64,000 nucleotides of DNA from DASYAE01 sp036501535. GTDB lineage: Bacteria; Actinomycetota; Actinomycetes; Streptomycetales; Catenulisporaceae. The position numbers and the translations under genes were made by a program. Shown here piece by piece: positions 15,658 to 25,200 of this stretch (positions are counted from its first letter, which is position 1; every line of letters begins with the position of its first letter). A model generated the notes under the pieces. That model saw only the letters and a program-made list of their open reading frames with translations. It was not told where the DNA came from and searched no databases. The DNA is taken from contig DASYAE010000021.1 in assembly GCA_036501535.1 (NCBI GenBank), positions 1 to 64,000 on the forward strand, read 5' to 3'.

Positions 15658-16799
15658 TGTGGGTAGCAGCCGCGGCGGCCGGCCTGCTCGCGCTGGTGAC
15701 CGGCATGGTGCCGTGGCACCAGGCGGTCCAGGTCGGCGGCCAGGTCGGGCCGGTGCTGCTGTTCCTCGTCGGCATCACGCTGGTGGCCGAACTGGCGGAC
15801 TCGGCCGGAGTGTTCGGCGCGGCCGCCGCCCTCGCCGCGCGGCTCGGCGGGGGCAGCGTCCGACGGCTGTTCGCCCTCGTCGTCGTCCTCGCCACGGCGA
15901 CCACGCTGGTGCTGAGCCTCGACACCACCGCGGTGCTGCTCACCCCGGTGGTGCTGGCGCTGGCCGCGCGGCTGGAGATCTCGCCGCTGCCCTTCGCGAT
16001 GGCCGCGGTGTGGCTGGCGAACACCGCCAGCCTCCTGCTGCCGGTCTCCAACCTGACCAACCTGCTGGCCATGCGCACGCTCGGGCTCACGGTCACCGGC
16101 TTCGCGGCGAACATGTGGCTCGCCGCGGTGCTTGCGATCGTCGTGACCGTGCTAGTTCTGACGGTGCGTTACCGGCGCGAACTACAGGGCACGTACCAGA
16201 TCCCGGGGCGGGAGCCGGTCGACGACCGCTTGCTGTTCGTCACGTCGAGCGCCGTGTGCCTGGCGGTCGGCCCGCTGTTCGTCGCGGGCCTGAACGTGGC
16301 CGTCGTCGCCTGTTCGGGCGCCGCGATCCTCGTGCTGCTCTTCGCGGTGCGGCGGCGCGGCGCGCTGCGCTTCGGCCTGGTGCCGTGGCGGCTGGTGCTG
16401 CTGGTCTTCGGCCTGTTCCTGGTGGTGCGGGCCGGGCAGGACCACGGCCTGAACCGGGTGCTCACGACCGCGGCCGGCAGCTCGGCCTCGGCCCTGGGGC
16501 TGGCCCGGATGGCGGGCCTGAGCGCCGGCGCGGCGAACCTGGTCAACAACCTGCCCGCGTTCGCCGCGCTCCAGCCGGTGGCCGGCTCCTCGGTGCCGCG
16601 CATGCTGGCCCTTCTGGCCGGGGTGAACCTGGGGCCGCTGATCCTGTTGTGGGGCTCGCTGGCCACGCTGCTGTGGCGGGAGCGCTGCGCCGCGCGCGGC
16701 GTGCGCATCAGCGCGCGGCAGTTCGCGGCGGTCGGCGCCGCGGGCGTCCCGCTGCTGCTCGCCGCCGCCGTGCTCGGCCTGGTCGTCACAGGCAACTGA
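15657..16799 (+). CDS. ArsB/SLC13-type ion permease
   Basis: An inner-membrane transporter of 380 residues with about ten membrane helices, of the ion transporter superfamily that includes ArsB, CitM and SLC13 carriers. Hallmarks are LLFLVGITLVAELADSAGVF, LDTTAVLLTPVVLAL and SLLLPVSNLTNLLAMRTLG in the first half, and GAANLVNNLPAFAAL in the second. These are the two inverted repeats with Asn-containing substrate loops. It could move arsenite, a dicarboxylate or another anion; no ars genes are near. Translation may depend on the overlapping leader ORF. Confidence 0.85.
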   Translation: MWVAAAAAGLLALVTGMVPWHQAVQVGGQVGPVLLFLVGITLVAELADSAGVFGAAAALAARLGGGSVRRLFALVVVLATATTLVLSLDTTAVLLTPVVLALAARLEISPLPFAMAAVWLANTASLLLPVSNLTNLLAMRTLGLTVTGFAANMWLAAVLAIVVTVLVLTVRYRRELQGTYQIPGREPVDDRLLFVTSSAVCLAVGPLFVAGLNVAVVACSGAAILVLLFAVRRRGALRFGLVPWRLVLLVFGLFLVVRAGQDHGLNRVLTTAAGSSASALGLARMAGLSAGAANLVNNLPAFAALQPVAGSSVPRMLALLAGVNLGPLILLWGSLATLLWRERCAARGVRISARQFAAVGAAGVPLLLAAAVLGLVVTGN

Positions 16800-16820
16800 T
16801 TCCGGCGGGGCCGGTCGGCG

Positions 16821-16863
16821 TTGACAGGCCGCGGCGCGGACGCAATGCTAAGCGAGCGCTTAG
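16821..16863 (+). promoter_or_regulatory. Promoter with TetR-type operator of the SDR-kinase-ACAD operon
   Basis: A perfect -35 box TTGACA (16821-16826) is followed 17-18 bp later by a weak -10 that overlaps CTAAGCGAGCGCTTAG (16848-16863), an inverted repeat with 7-bp arms. The same palindrome, with one base changed, precedes the TetR gene at 21888-21903. Repression by that TetR protein is a strong inference. Confidence 0.75.
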
Positions 16864-16914
16864 TCAGCGGCAGCTGATCCGCGCACGTTCCCGCGATGAC
16901 GGACCGAGGTGCCC

Positions 16915-17676
16915 ATGGAAGCCGGCAGACGATTCGAGGGGAAGACCGCGCTGGTCACCGGGGCGAGCCGGGGCATCGGCCTGGCCGTCGCCGCGCGGCT
17001 GGCGGCCGAGGGCGCCCGGGTGGTCCTGACCGCCCGCAAACCCGAGGCGCTGGAGAAGGCGGTCGCCGGCCTCGGCCGGCCGGGGCGCGCGATCGGCGTG
17101 GCGGGCCGCGCGGACGACCCGGAGCACCAAGCCGCGGCCGTCGCCCGCGCGATCGAGGAATTCGGCAGCCTGGACGTCCTGGTCAACAACGCCGGCATCA
17201 ACCCGGTCTACGGCCCGATGATCGGCCTGGACCGGGCCGCCGTGCGCAAGATCTTCGACGTCAACGTGATCGCCGCGCTCGACTGGGTGCGCGAGGCGCA
17301 CCGCGCCTGGCTCGGCGCGCACGGCGGCAGCGTGGTCAACGTCGCCTCCGTCGCCGGGCTCAACGCGGCCGACGGCCTCGGCGCCTACGCGGTCAGCAAG
17401 GCGGCGCTGATCCACCTGACCCGCCAGCTGGCCTCCGAGCTCGGCCCGGCGGTCCGGGTCAACGCGGTCGCCCCGGCCGTGGTCAAGACCGTCTTCGCCA
17501 GCGCGCTCTACGAGGGTCGGGAGGAGAAGGTCGCCGAGGCCTATCTGCTCGGCCGGCTCGGCGAGCCCGAGGACGTGGCCGGCGCGGTCGCCTACCTCGC
17601 CTCCGACGTCGCGGCCTGGGTCACCGGGCAGACCGTGGTGCTGGACGGCGGGGTCACGCTCGGCGCGGGAGTCTGA
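16915..17676 (+). CDS. Short-chain dehydrogenase/reductase
   Basis: A classical SDR of 253 residues. The NAD(P) motif TGASRGIG is near residues 17-24, NNAG near 92, and the catalytic Ser-Tyr-Lys is in NVASVAG and GAYAVSKAAL. The ending VTGQTVVLDGG is typical of FabG-like enzymes. I chose the ATG at 16915, preceded by GAGG; a GTG at 16909 is possible. It is the first gene of an operon with an APH-type kinase and an acyl-CoA dehydrogenase. In the Pseudomonas levulinate pathway an SDR (LvaD) reduces the 4-oxoacyl-CoA to 4-hydroxyacyl-CoA. A similar role here is inference. Confidence 0.9.
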   Translation: MEAGRRFEGKTALVTGASRGIGLAVAARLAAEGARVVLTARKPEALEKAVAGLGRPGRAIGVAGRADDPEHQAAAVARAIEEFGSLDVLVNNAGINPVYGPMIGLDRAAVRKIFDVNVIAALDWVREAHRAWLGAHGGSVVNVASVAGLNAADGLGAYAVSKAALIHLTRQLASELGPAVRVNAVAPAVVKTVFASALYEGREEKVAEAYLLGRLGEPEDVAGAVAYLASDVAAWVTGQTVVLDGGVTLGAGV

Positions 17677-17678
17677 CG

Positions 17679-18764
17679 GTGGACCAGCCGGCCGACCCGC
17701 CCGGCCTCGACCTGGCCCGGTTGCGCGCCCATCTCGACGCGGCCGCACCCGGCCTGGCCCGTGGCCCGCTGTCCGCGCAGGTGATCGCCGGCGGCAAGTC
17801 GAACCTGTCCTATACCCTCACCGACGGCGAGCACCGATGGGTATTGCGCCGGCCGCCGCTCGGCCACGTGCTGGCCACCGCGCACGACATGGCCCGCGAG
17901 CACCGGGTGATGACCGCGCTGGCCCCGACGCCGGTCCCGGTCCCCGCCATGGTGCTGCACTGCGCCGACCCGGACGTGCTCGGCGCGCCGTTCTACATCA
18001 TGGAGTTCGTGGACGGGGCGATCTACCGCAAGCCGGCCGACACCAGCGAGCTCGACGCAGAGCGCTGCGACGCCCTCGCCGGCGCGCTGATCGACACGCT
18101 GGCCGAGCTTCACGAGCTGGACCCGGCCGAGATCGGCCTGGCCGACTTCGGCCGCCCGGCCGGCTTCCTGGAGCGGCAGGTGCGCCGGTGGAAGACCCAG
18201 CTGGACGCCTCGCGCAGCCGGCCGCTGCCCGGCGCCGACGAGCTGCACGCGGCCCTGGCCGCGGCGGTGCCCGAGGGCGGGCGCCCCTGCCTCCTGCACG
18301 GCGACTACCGGCTGGACAACGTGGTGGTCGGTCCGGGCGACCGGATCGCGGCGGTACTCGACTGGGAGATGTCGGCGCTCGGCGACCCGCTGGCCGACCT
18401 GGGCCTCTTCCTCGTCTACTACTCCGGCACCAGCGCGATCCCGGGCAACGTGGTGGCCTCGGCCGCCACCCCCGAGAACGCATTCCCGGACGGCGGGCGG
18501 CTGGTGGAGCGGTACGCGCGGCGGCGCCCGGTCGACCTCTCCCGGCTCGACTGGTACGTCGCCTTCGGGTTCTTCAAGCTGGCCGTGATCGCGGAGGGCA
18601 TCCACTACCGCTTCGCCGCCGGGCAGACCGTCGGGGCCGGCTTCGACCGGATCGGCGAGGCGGTGCTGCCGCTGATCGCCGGCGGCGCGCAGGCCCTGGC
18701 CCGGGACGAGGCGTCCCGGCGCGGCGGCGCCGTCGCCGCGCGGTCCACACCGCCACCGGCCTGA
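17679..18764 (+). CDS. APH-type phosphotransferase (LvaA / ACAD10-11 kinase-like)
   Basis: A 361-residue kinase of the aminoglycoside phosphotransferase fold. It begins with the nucleotide-binding lobe (GGKSNLSYTL, WVLRRPP), and the catalytic loop is LLHGDYRLDNVVV (near residues 205-217), followed by the metal-binding DWEMSALGDPLADL. This subgroup, found beside acyl-CoA dehydrogenases, matches the kinase part of eukaryotic ACAD10/11 and bacterial LvaA, which phosphorylate 4-hydroxyacyl-CoA. It is not likely to be an antibiotic resistance gene. The GTG start is 2 bp after the SDR stop, so the genes are coupled. Confidence 0.85.
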   Translation: MDQPADPPGLDLARLRAHLDAAAPGLARGPLSAQVIAGGKSNLSYTLTDGEHRWVLRRPPLGHVLATAHDMAREHRVMTALAPTPVPVPAMVLHCADPDVLGAPFYIMEFVDGAIYRKPADTSELDAERCDALAGALIDTLAELHELDPAEIGLADFGRPAGFLERQVRRWKTQLDASRSRPLPGADELHAALAAAVPEGGRPCLLHGDYRLDNVVVGPGDRIAAVLDWEMSALGDPLADLGLFLVYYSGTSAIPGNVVASAATPENAFPDGGRLVERYARRRPVDLSRLDWYVAFGFFKLAVIAEGIHYRFAAGQTVGAGFDRIGEAVLPLIAGGAQALARDEASRRGGAVAARSTPPPA

Positions 18765-18792
18765 CACATCCCACCGATCCCGCGGAGGCGTC

Positions 18793-20022
18793 ATGGAATT
18801 CGCGTTCGACGAGAAGACCGAGGAGCTGCGCGGCCGGCTGCTCGAGTTCATGGACGAGCACGTATACCCGGCCGAGCCGGTGTTCGACGAGCAGCTCGCA
18901 TCAGGGCCCGCATGGACCACGCCGCCGGTGCTGGAGGAGCTGAAGCTGACGGCGCGCAAGCTGGGCCTCTGGAACCTGTTCCTGCCCCGCGACCCGCGCG
19001 GCGCGGGCCTGACCAACCTGCAGTACGCGCCGCTGGCCGAGATCAGCGGCCGCAGCCTGTCGCTGGCCCCCGAGGCGCTGAACTGCAGCGCCCCGGACAC
19101 CGGCAACATGGAGGTGCTGGCCGAGTTCGGCAGCGCGCAGCAGCAGGAGCGCTGGCTCGACCCGCTGCTCGACGGCCGGATCCGCTCCGCCTTCTGCATG
19201 ACCGAGCCCGCGGTCGCCTCCTCGGACGCGGCCAACATCGCCACCCGCATCGCCCGGGACGGCGGCGAATACGTCATCGACGGGGTCAAGTGGTGGTCCT
19301 CCGGGGCGATGAACCCGAGGTGCGAGATCTTCATCGTGATGGGCCGCACGGCAGGGCTCGAAGGGCTGCCGGACGCGCCGCGGCACCGGCAGCAGAGCAT
19401 GGTCCTGGTCCCGCGGGACACTCTGGGCGTCACCGTGCGGCGCGGCATGCGCGTGTTCGGGTACGACGACGGCGGCCACGGCGGCCACGCAGAGGTCGAG
19501 TTCTCCGGCGTGCGGGTGCCCGTGCAGAACCTGATCGGCGAGGAGGGCGGAGGCTTCGCCATCGCGCAGGCGCGGCTCGGCCCGGGCCGGATCCACCACT
19601 GCATGCGGCTGGTCGGCATGGCCGAGCGGGCGCTGGAGCTGATGTGCCGCCGGGCCGGCGAGCGGGTCGCCTTCGGCCGCCCGCTGGCCGAGCAGGGCGT
19701 GGTCGGCGAGTGGATCGCCGAGGCGCGGGTGCGGATCGAGCAGGCCCGGCTGCTGGTGCTGAAGACCGCCTGGCTGATGGACACGGTCGGGAACAAGGGC
19801 GCGCACACCGAGATCCAGGCGATCAAGATCGGCACCCCGGCGATGGCCGAATGGGTGCTGGACAAGGCGATCCAGCTGCACGGCGGCGGCGGGGTCAGCC
19901 AGGACTTCCCGCTGGCGCACATGTGGGCGGCCGCGCGCACCCTGCGCCTGGCCGACGGCCCGGACGAGGTGCACAGGATGTCGCTCGCGCGCCGGGAACT
20001 GCGCCGATACGCCGCCGGGTGA
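18793..20022 (+). CDS. Acyl-CoA dehydrogenase (ACAD10/11- and LvaC-like)
   Basis: A flavin-dependent acyl-CoA dehydrogenase of 409 residues. FAD and substrate binding appear in AFCMTEPAVASSDAANI, VIDGVKWWSSGA and FGYDDGGHGGHAEVEFSGVRVP, and the C-terminal domain contains QLHGGGGVSQDFPLAHMW. The sequence is closest by eye to the ACAD10/11 branch, matching its neighbour kinase. In this branch the dehydrogenase acts on the 4-phosphorylated acyl-CoA made by the kinase. It starts 28 bp after the kinase and is the last gene of the operon. Confidence 0.92.
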   Translation: MEFAFDEKTEELRGRLLEFMDEHVYPAEPVFDEQLASGPAWTTPPVLEELKLTARKLGLWNLFLPRDPRGAGLTNLQYAPLAEISGRSLSLAPEALNCSAPDTGNMEVLAEFGSAQQQERWLDPLLDGRIRSAFCMTEPAVASSDAANIATRIARDGGEYVIDGVKWWSSGAMNPRCEIFIVMGRTAGLEGLPDAPRHRQQSMVLVPRDTLGVTVRRGMRVFGYDDGGHGGHAEVEFSGVRVPVQNLIGEEGGGFAIAQARLGPGRIHHCMRLVGMAERALELMCRRAGERVAFGRPLAEQGVVGEWIAEARVRIEQARLLVLKTAWLMDTVGNKGAHTEIQAIKIGTPAMAEWVLDKAIQLHGGGGVSQDFPLAHMWAAARTLRLADGPDEVHRMSLARRELRRYAAG

Positions 20023-20062
20023 CCAGGAGAAGTAAGAGGCCTCAAAAACGGCCGGGAGCGCG

Positions 20063-20097
20063 CGGCCCGGCGCCTGCCGGCGCGCCGTCCGGCCGCG
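20063..20097 (+). terminator. Two-part GC hairpin after the acyl-CoA dehydrogenase operon
   Basis: An outer stem GCGGCC/GGCCGC and an inner stem CGGCGC/GCGCCG stack with a 3-nt bulge. It lies 40 bp after the operon's last stop. There is no U tract. Confidence 0.5.
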
Positions 20098-20207
20098 GCG
20101 GCGGGAAGGTGAGTGCGTCTCAGTAGTCTGCACAGTGGCCGGAACGCCATACAGTGGTGCCGCAACAGTCACAGCAGTCAATGCTCTGCACCGCTGGGGG
20201 CCGCCCG

Positions 20208-21089
20208 ATGGCCGCGGAAGCCGAACCGATCAGCCGCTACTACCACTGGTCCGAGCGCACCGTCGCGAAGATCGCCGAGGAGCAGTCGCTCGACCTGGTC
20301 CGCGGATCCCGGGCGCTCGCCCTGCGGCCCCTGCCCCGCAACCAGGCCGGGATCCGCCGGGCCCGGCACCGCGACCGGGTCGCCAGGCGGATCCGGCGCG
20401 CCCTCGGCGACCGCGTCGTCGAGGACTTCGCCGCCCCGTCGCAGGGCCCGGGCGGCGGCCGGGTCGGATACGCGGCCGGGGTCGGACAGGTCTATATGGG
20501 TCGCTTCGTGACATGGAGCAGCAAAAGGTACACGGCTTACATCTACACCCGGACCATCGCCGACAACGGCCAGCGTATCGATGTGTGCTTATTCGGCAGC
20601 ATGGGCGACTTCCCTGAGCGCATCCGCAGGGCCGACTCGTCCGAGACCGGCTGGGTGACCCCCGCGGCGCGCTGGATCGAGCAGCTGCTCGACACCGACG
20701 GCCGGGTGAGCGGCCGGCCGGCCACCCCGCAGGACTACGAGCCGATCGCCGTCGAGGCCCTGAAGATCATGCAGTACCAGGGCTTCGACACCCACGCCGA
20801 GCTGCACCGCGGCCTGCCCCAGACCCGCGCCTTCACCCTCGCGCACGCGCGCCCGGCGGAGTGGTTCGCCCGCATCGTCGCCGACGTCGAGCTCACCAGG
20901 CGCCGCTGGAACGTCATCGAGCTCGAAGACCCGGATCGGATCCTGGTCGGCACGCCCGCCTGGGTGCGGGTGCGGGTCAACCATCCCAGCGCGCTGACGC
21001 TCTACACCGACGAGTACCGCCGGGAGGGCGCCCGGCACCTGGAGCTGCGCCGCCGCCAGCTCGAGCTCGGCGGCCACTTCGTGCAGTAG
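20208..21089 (+). CDS. Unrecognised 293-residue protein
   Basis: I do not recognise this protein with confidence. It has no signal peptide or membrane helix. The opening ISRYYHWSERTVAKIAEEQ vaguely resembles the start of SAVMC3_10250/DUF7019-type actinobacterial proteins, but this is weak. The middle (VTWSSKRYTAYIYTRTIADNGQRIDVCLFGSMGDF) looks like an antiparallel beta region, and the C-terminal half is helical and basic (HLELRRRQLEL). The ATG at 20208 was chosen over 20181, with a weak G-rich ribosome binding site. It lies between the operon terminator and the convergent TetR gene. Confidence 0.72.
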   Translation: MAAEAEPISRYYHWSERTVAKIAEEQSLDLVRGSRALALRPLPRNQAGIRRARHRDRVARRIRRALGDRVVEDFAAPSQGPGGGRVGYAAGVGQVYMGRFVTWSSKRYTAYIYTRTIADNGQRIDVCLFGSMGDFPERIRRADSSETGWVTPAARWIEQLLDTDGRVSGRPATPQDYEPIAVEALKIMQYQGFDTHAELHRGLPQTRAFTLAHARPAEWFARIVADVELTRRRWNVIELEDPDRILVGTPAWVRVRVNHPSALTLYTDEYRREGARHLELRRRQLELGGHFVQ

Positions 21090-21106
21090 GCGCAGTAGGC
21101 GGGGCA

Positions 21107-21125
21107 CGGCCGAGAGGTTCGGCCG
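21107..21125. terminator. Short hairpin between convergent genes
   Basis: Two CGGCCG copies, 7 nt apart, form a 6-bp stem between the 293-residue gene and the TetR gene. It could serve both directions. Moderate to weak. Confidence 0.35.
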
Positions 21126-21131
21126 GGGAGT

Positions 21132-21830
21132 TCAGCCGGACGGCCGGACCATCCGCAGCGCCAGGTCCGCGTAGAGCCGGCCGAGCTCCTCGGGCGGGCG
21201 GCGCGCGGAGGCGTGGTACCAGCGCGCCACGTCAGTGCACAGCGAAAGCAGCGCGAGCGCCGTCCCGGCCGGGTCCGGCACGTCGAAGGCGCCGGCCGCC
21301 GCGCCGTCCGCGAGCAGCTCGCGCACCAGCCGGTCGATCTCCCGGCGCAGCTCCGAGATCTCCGCGTGGTGCTCGGCCGACAGGCAGCGCAGGTCGTACT
21401 CGATGACCCGGGCGACGCTGTGAAACCTGGCCTGCCGCACGGTGAATGCGCCGATCAGCGCGGCGAGCCGGGAGGCGTGGTCGGCCTCGCCCGCCGCCGC
21501 CGCGCGGACCAGCGCGAGGGTCTGCTGGTGCCCGAAGAGGCAGATGCGGTAGAGCAGCTCCTCCTTGGACCGGAAGTGCACGTAGACGCCGGCCGGGCTG
21601 AGACCCGCCCGGCTCGCGATGTCGCGGGTCGTGGTGGCCTGGTAACCGTGCACGGTGAACGCCTCGACCGCGGCTATCAGGAGCCTGCGGGCGGCGGCCG
21701 GCTGGAGCGCGTGCCACGCCCGGTCGAGGTCGCCGGCGCCCGCCTCGGCCGCCGCGTCGTCCTGCGGCGCCTCGGCGGTCTCGACCCCGTCGGCGCCGCC
21801 GGCGGTCTGGTCGGCGGTCTGCGGATTCAC
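21132..21830 (-). CDS. TetR family regulator of the SDR-kinase-ACAD operon
   Basis: A TetR repressor of 232 residues. After a 45-residue Ala/Glu-rich tail comes the helix-turn-helix: RRLLIAAVEAFTVHGYQATTTRDIASRAGLSPAGVYVHFRSKEELLY. The C-terminal ligand domain is typical of TetR proteins near fatty-acid genes. GTG start behind GGAGGG. Its promoter carries CTAAGCAAGCGCTTAG, nearly identical to the operator at 16848-16863. It is therefore likely to repress itself and the SDR-kinase-dehydrogenase operon, with an acyl-CoA as a plausible inducer (inferred). Confidence 0.9.
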   Translation of the reverse strand: MNPQTADQTAGGADGVETAEAPQDDAAAEAGAGDLDRAWHALQPAAARRLLIAAVEAFTVHGYQATTTRDIASRAGLSPAGVYVHFRSKEELLYRICLFGHQQTLALVRAAAAGEADHASRLAALIGAFTVRQARFHSVARVIEYDLRCLSAEHHAEISELRREIDRLVRELLADGAAAGAFDVPDPAGTALALLSLCTDVARWYHASARRPPEELGRLYADLALRMVRPSG

Positions 21831-21887
21831 CAGCGCTCCCTCCGCTCTGCGGTGCAGGCGCTGCCAGTCTCGCGCCGCCGCCCGGGT

Positions 21888-21903
21888 CTAAGCAAGCGCT
21901 TAG
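21888..21903. promoter_or_regulatory. TetR-type operator upstream of the TetR gene
   Basis: CTAAGCAAGCGCTTAG, 58 bp upstream of the TetR GTG, differs by one base from the operator at 16848-16863. The pairing of the two sites supports autoregulation and control of the operon. Confidence 0.75.
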
Positions 21904-21964
21904 TCGCCTTCGGGTGCGCGCAATTCCCACGCTTCGGACCGTGCCCGGACCGGGTCCGGGGGCG

Positions 21965-22026
21965 GGATCGGTGCGGATCGGTGCGGATCGGTCCGGAACC
22001 GGTGCAGGATGTGTCTGGATCGGTGC
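21965..22026 (+). repeat. 10-bp direct repeats upstream of the SARP gene
   Basis: The unit GGATCGGTGC occurs at 21965, 21975 and, with one change, 21985, then a looser copy at 21995 and an exact copy at 22017. One-turn direct repeats are how SARP regulators recognise DNA, so this could be an autoregulatory site, about 210 bp before the SARP start. The rest of the 400-bp gap 21831-22233 holds only the TetR operator. Confidence 0.5.
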
Positions 22027-22233
22027 GGGAGGCGCGGCGGTCGGTGCCACCGCCGTCGCGCGCCTACCGCACCACCCCGTTGACCCAGACGCCGAGCAGC
22101 CGGCCGGCGGGACGGTCGCCCGTGCTCGTCCGCTCGTGCTGGTCAGCATTCCAGCGCCGCCCGCCAAGCCGCTAACATCGCGATAACACGCACGGTGAGG
22201 AATGCGACCAGTGAGTCAGGAGGGAGTGACTCG

Positions 22234-25200
22234 ATGCGCTTCGGCCTGCTCGGGCCGGTCGTGGTCGACCGCGGGCCGGAAGGCGGCGGCGACGTGCCGG
22301 GCTACTGGTCCGAGGCGCCGCCCGGCAAGCCGCGCGCGGTGCTCGCCGTGCTGCTGGCGAACGCGAACCGGGCCGTGCCGGTCGAGCGGATGGTCGAGGC
22401 GCTCTGGGGGGACGGCCCGCCGGTCTCGGTGGTCGCCTCGCTGCACAACCATGTGATGCGGCTGCGGCGCTGGCTCGGCGAGGAGGGCGGCGAGCGGATC
22501 CGCGCGGCCGAGCGCGGCTACGTCATCCGCGTGGGCAGGGGCGAACTGGACGCGGACGACTTCCGGGCACTGTGCGAGCGCGGCCGGGCGGCGCTGCGCG
22601 ACTGGGAGTGGAAGGGCGCCTCGCAGGCGTTCGGCGAGGCGCTGGCGCTGTGGCGCGGCGAGCCGCTGGCGGGCACCGGGCTGGCCGGGTCGCCCGGCGC
22701 GGATCGCCTGGTCTCGGCGTGGGCGCACGACCTTGAGGAACTGCGGCTCGGCGCGCTCGAGGGGCGGATCGAGGCGGACCTGGAGCTCGGCCGGCACCGC
22801 GAGCTGACCGGCGAGCTGCGCCGCCTGACCGGTGAGTTCCCGCTGCGGGAGCGGCTTTTCGCGCACCTCATGGTGGCGCTGTACCGGTCCGACCGGCAGG
22901 CCGAGGCGCTGGAGGTCTACCAGGGGCTGCGCCGCAGGCTGGTGGCGCAGCTGGGCGTCGAGCCGGCGCCGGCCGTGCGCGACCTGCAGCAGCGGATCCT
23001 GAACGGCGACCCGGACCTGGCCGCCGCGGCGCCGGTGCCGATCCCGAGCAGCGCCGCGGCTCCGGCCGCGGTCTCATTCCCGGCCACCGCGTCCGCCCAG
23101 GCCGACGCCACCGACGCAGCCGACGCGATCCCCGGCCTGGTCCGCTCGACCGCCCGCCGCCGCGGCCCGCGTTATCAGCTGCCTGTCGACACGCGGGTCT
23201 TCACCGGCCGGTCCCGGGAGCTCGACGAGCTGGCCGACTTCGCCGCGGCGGCGCCGCTCGGCAACGAGGCCGGCATGGTGGTCATCTCGGCGATCGACGG
23301 CATGGCGGGCATCGGCAAGACCGCCCTGGCCGTCCACGCGGCGCACCGGCTGCGCGCCGAGTTCCCGGACGGGCAGCTGTTCCTCGACCTGCGCGGCTAC
23401 GCGGTCGATCAGGAGCCGCTGAGCGCCGAGGACGCGCTCGAGCACCTGCTGCGCAGCCTCGGCACCCCGCCGCAGCTGATCCCGGCCGCCCTGGCCGAGC
23501 GGGCCGCGCTCTACCGGGACCGGCTGGACGGAACCAGGACCCTGATCGTGCTGGACAACGCCTCCGGCGCGGCGCAGGTCAGGCCCCTGCTTCCGGGCGA
23601 TCCGGGCTGCCTGGTCCTGGTCACCAGCCGCAGGCGCCTGGCCGGCCTGGACGACGCGCGCTTCCTGTCCCTGGACACGCTGCCGCCGGACGACGCGGCG
23701 GCCCTGCTGCGCAAGGCCGCCGACCCGGACCGCGTCCCGGCGCACCACCCCGCGCTGGCCGAGCTCGCCGAGCTGTGCGGCCGCATGCCGCTGGCGCTGC
23801 GGATCGCGGCCGCCCGGCTGCGGCAGCACCGCACCCTGCGCATCGAGGACCTGGTCGCCGAGCTGCGCGACGAGACCGTGCGGCTGGCCCGCCTCACCAC
23901 GGGCCGGGACCGCAGCCTGGCCGCGGTCTTCGAGTCCTCCTACCTCGCGCTGCCTACCGCGGAGCGGTTCGTGTTCCGCAGCCTCGGCCTGCTGCCCGGC
24001 CCCGACGTCGACGCCCACGCCGCCGCGGCGCTCACCGAGACCGACCACCGCACCGCCGAGCGGCTGCTCGAGTCGCTGCTCGACCACAACCTGCTGATCC
24101 AGCACGCCGCGGGTCGCTACCGGTTCCACGACCTGGTCCGCGCCTACGCCGGCAGCCTGGCCGGGGACGAGCCGGTCGCCCGGCGCGAGGCCGCGCTCGG
24201 CCGGCTGATGGACCACTACCAGCGCACCGCGCGGGCGGCCGACCGCCTGCTGGCCCGGCACACCCGCCCGGGGCTCCCGGCCGAGCCGCCCGGCCGCGCA
24301 GACCTCCCGCCGCGGTTCTCCGGCCAGGTCAGCGCCCTGACCTGGCTGCGCGGCGAGCGGGCGAACCTGCTGGCCGCGGTGGCCCAGGCCGGCGCGACCG
24401 GCGAGCCGCCGCGCATCATCGGGCTCGCCGCCGCGCTCTCCTCGTACCTCGAGCTGGAAGGGCCCTGGCATCAGGCCGCCGTGCTGCACCAGGCCGCCGC
24501 CGACACGGCCAACCGGCGCGGCGACCGGCTCGCCGCGGCCGCCGCGCTCAGCGACCTGGGCCGGGTCCGCGTCGCGGCCGGCGGCTACCCGGCCGCCCTC
24601 GCCGTGCACCGGCGCGCACTGGCGGTCTACCGCTCGATCGGCGACTGGCTCGGCGAGGCCAACGCGCTCGGCGACATAGGCCGGGTGCACTACTTCGAGG
24701 ACGACTACGCGCAGGCGATGGAGTTCTTCGCGCCCGCCCTGGCGATCTTCCGGAAGATCGGCGACCGGCTCGGCGAGGCTTACACGCTCAGCGACATCGG
24801 CCGGGTGCGGCTGATGACCGGCGACGTCGCCGCCGCGGTGGACCTCCACGAGCAGGCGCTGGCGGCCTACCGCGAGCTGGACCACCGCTTCGGCGAGGCG
24901 AACGTGCTGACCGGCCTCGGCCGGGTGCGCCGCCAGGCCGGCGACTTCGCGCAGGCCGCCGCGGACCTCGAGCGGGCCCTGACCGCCTTCCGCGAACTCG
25001 GCCAGCGCCACGCCGAGGCCGGCGCGCTGTGGGACCTGGGCCGGGTGCGCTGGCAGACCGGCGCCCTGGCCGAGGCGATCAGCCTGCAGGAGCGCGCGCT
25101 GACGATCTTCCAGGACCTCGGCGTGGACAGCGGCGAGGCGTATTCGCTGGTGGAACTCGGGCGGCTGCACCGCCTGACCGGCAACGGGAACATCGCCGCC

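Noticed and set aside
17679..18764. Aminoglycoside resistance gene
   Set aside because: The fold is that of an aminoglycoside phosphotransferase, but operon context with SDR and acyl-CoA dehydrogenase indicates an acyl-CoA kinase.
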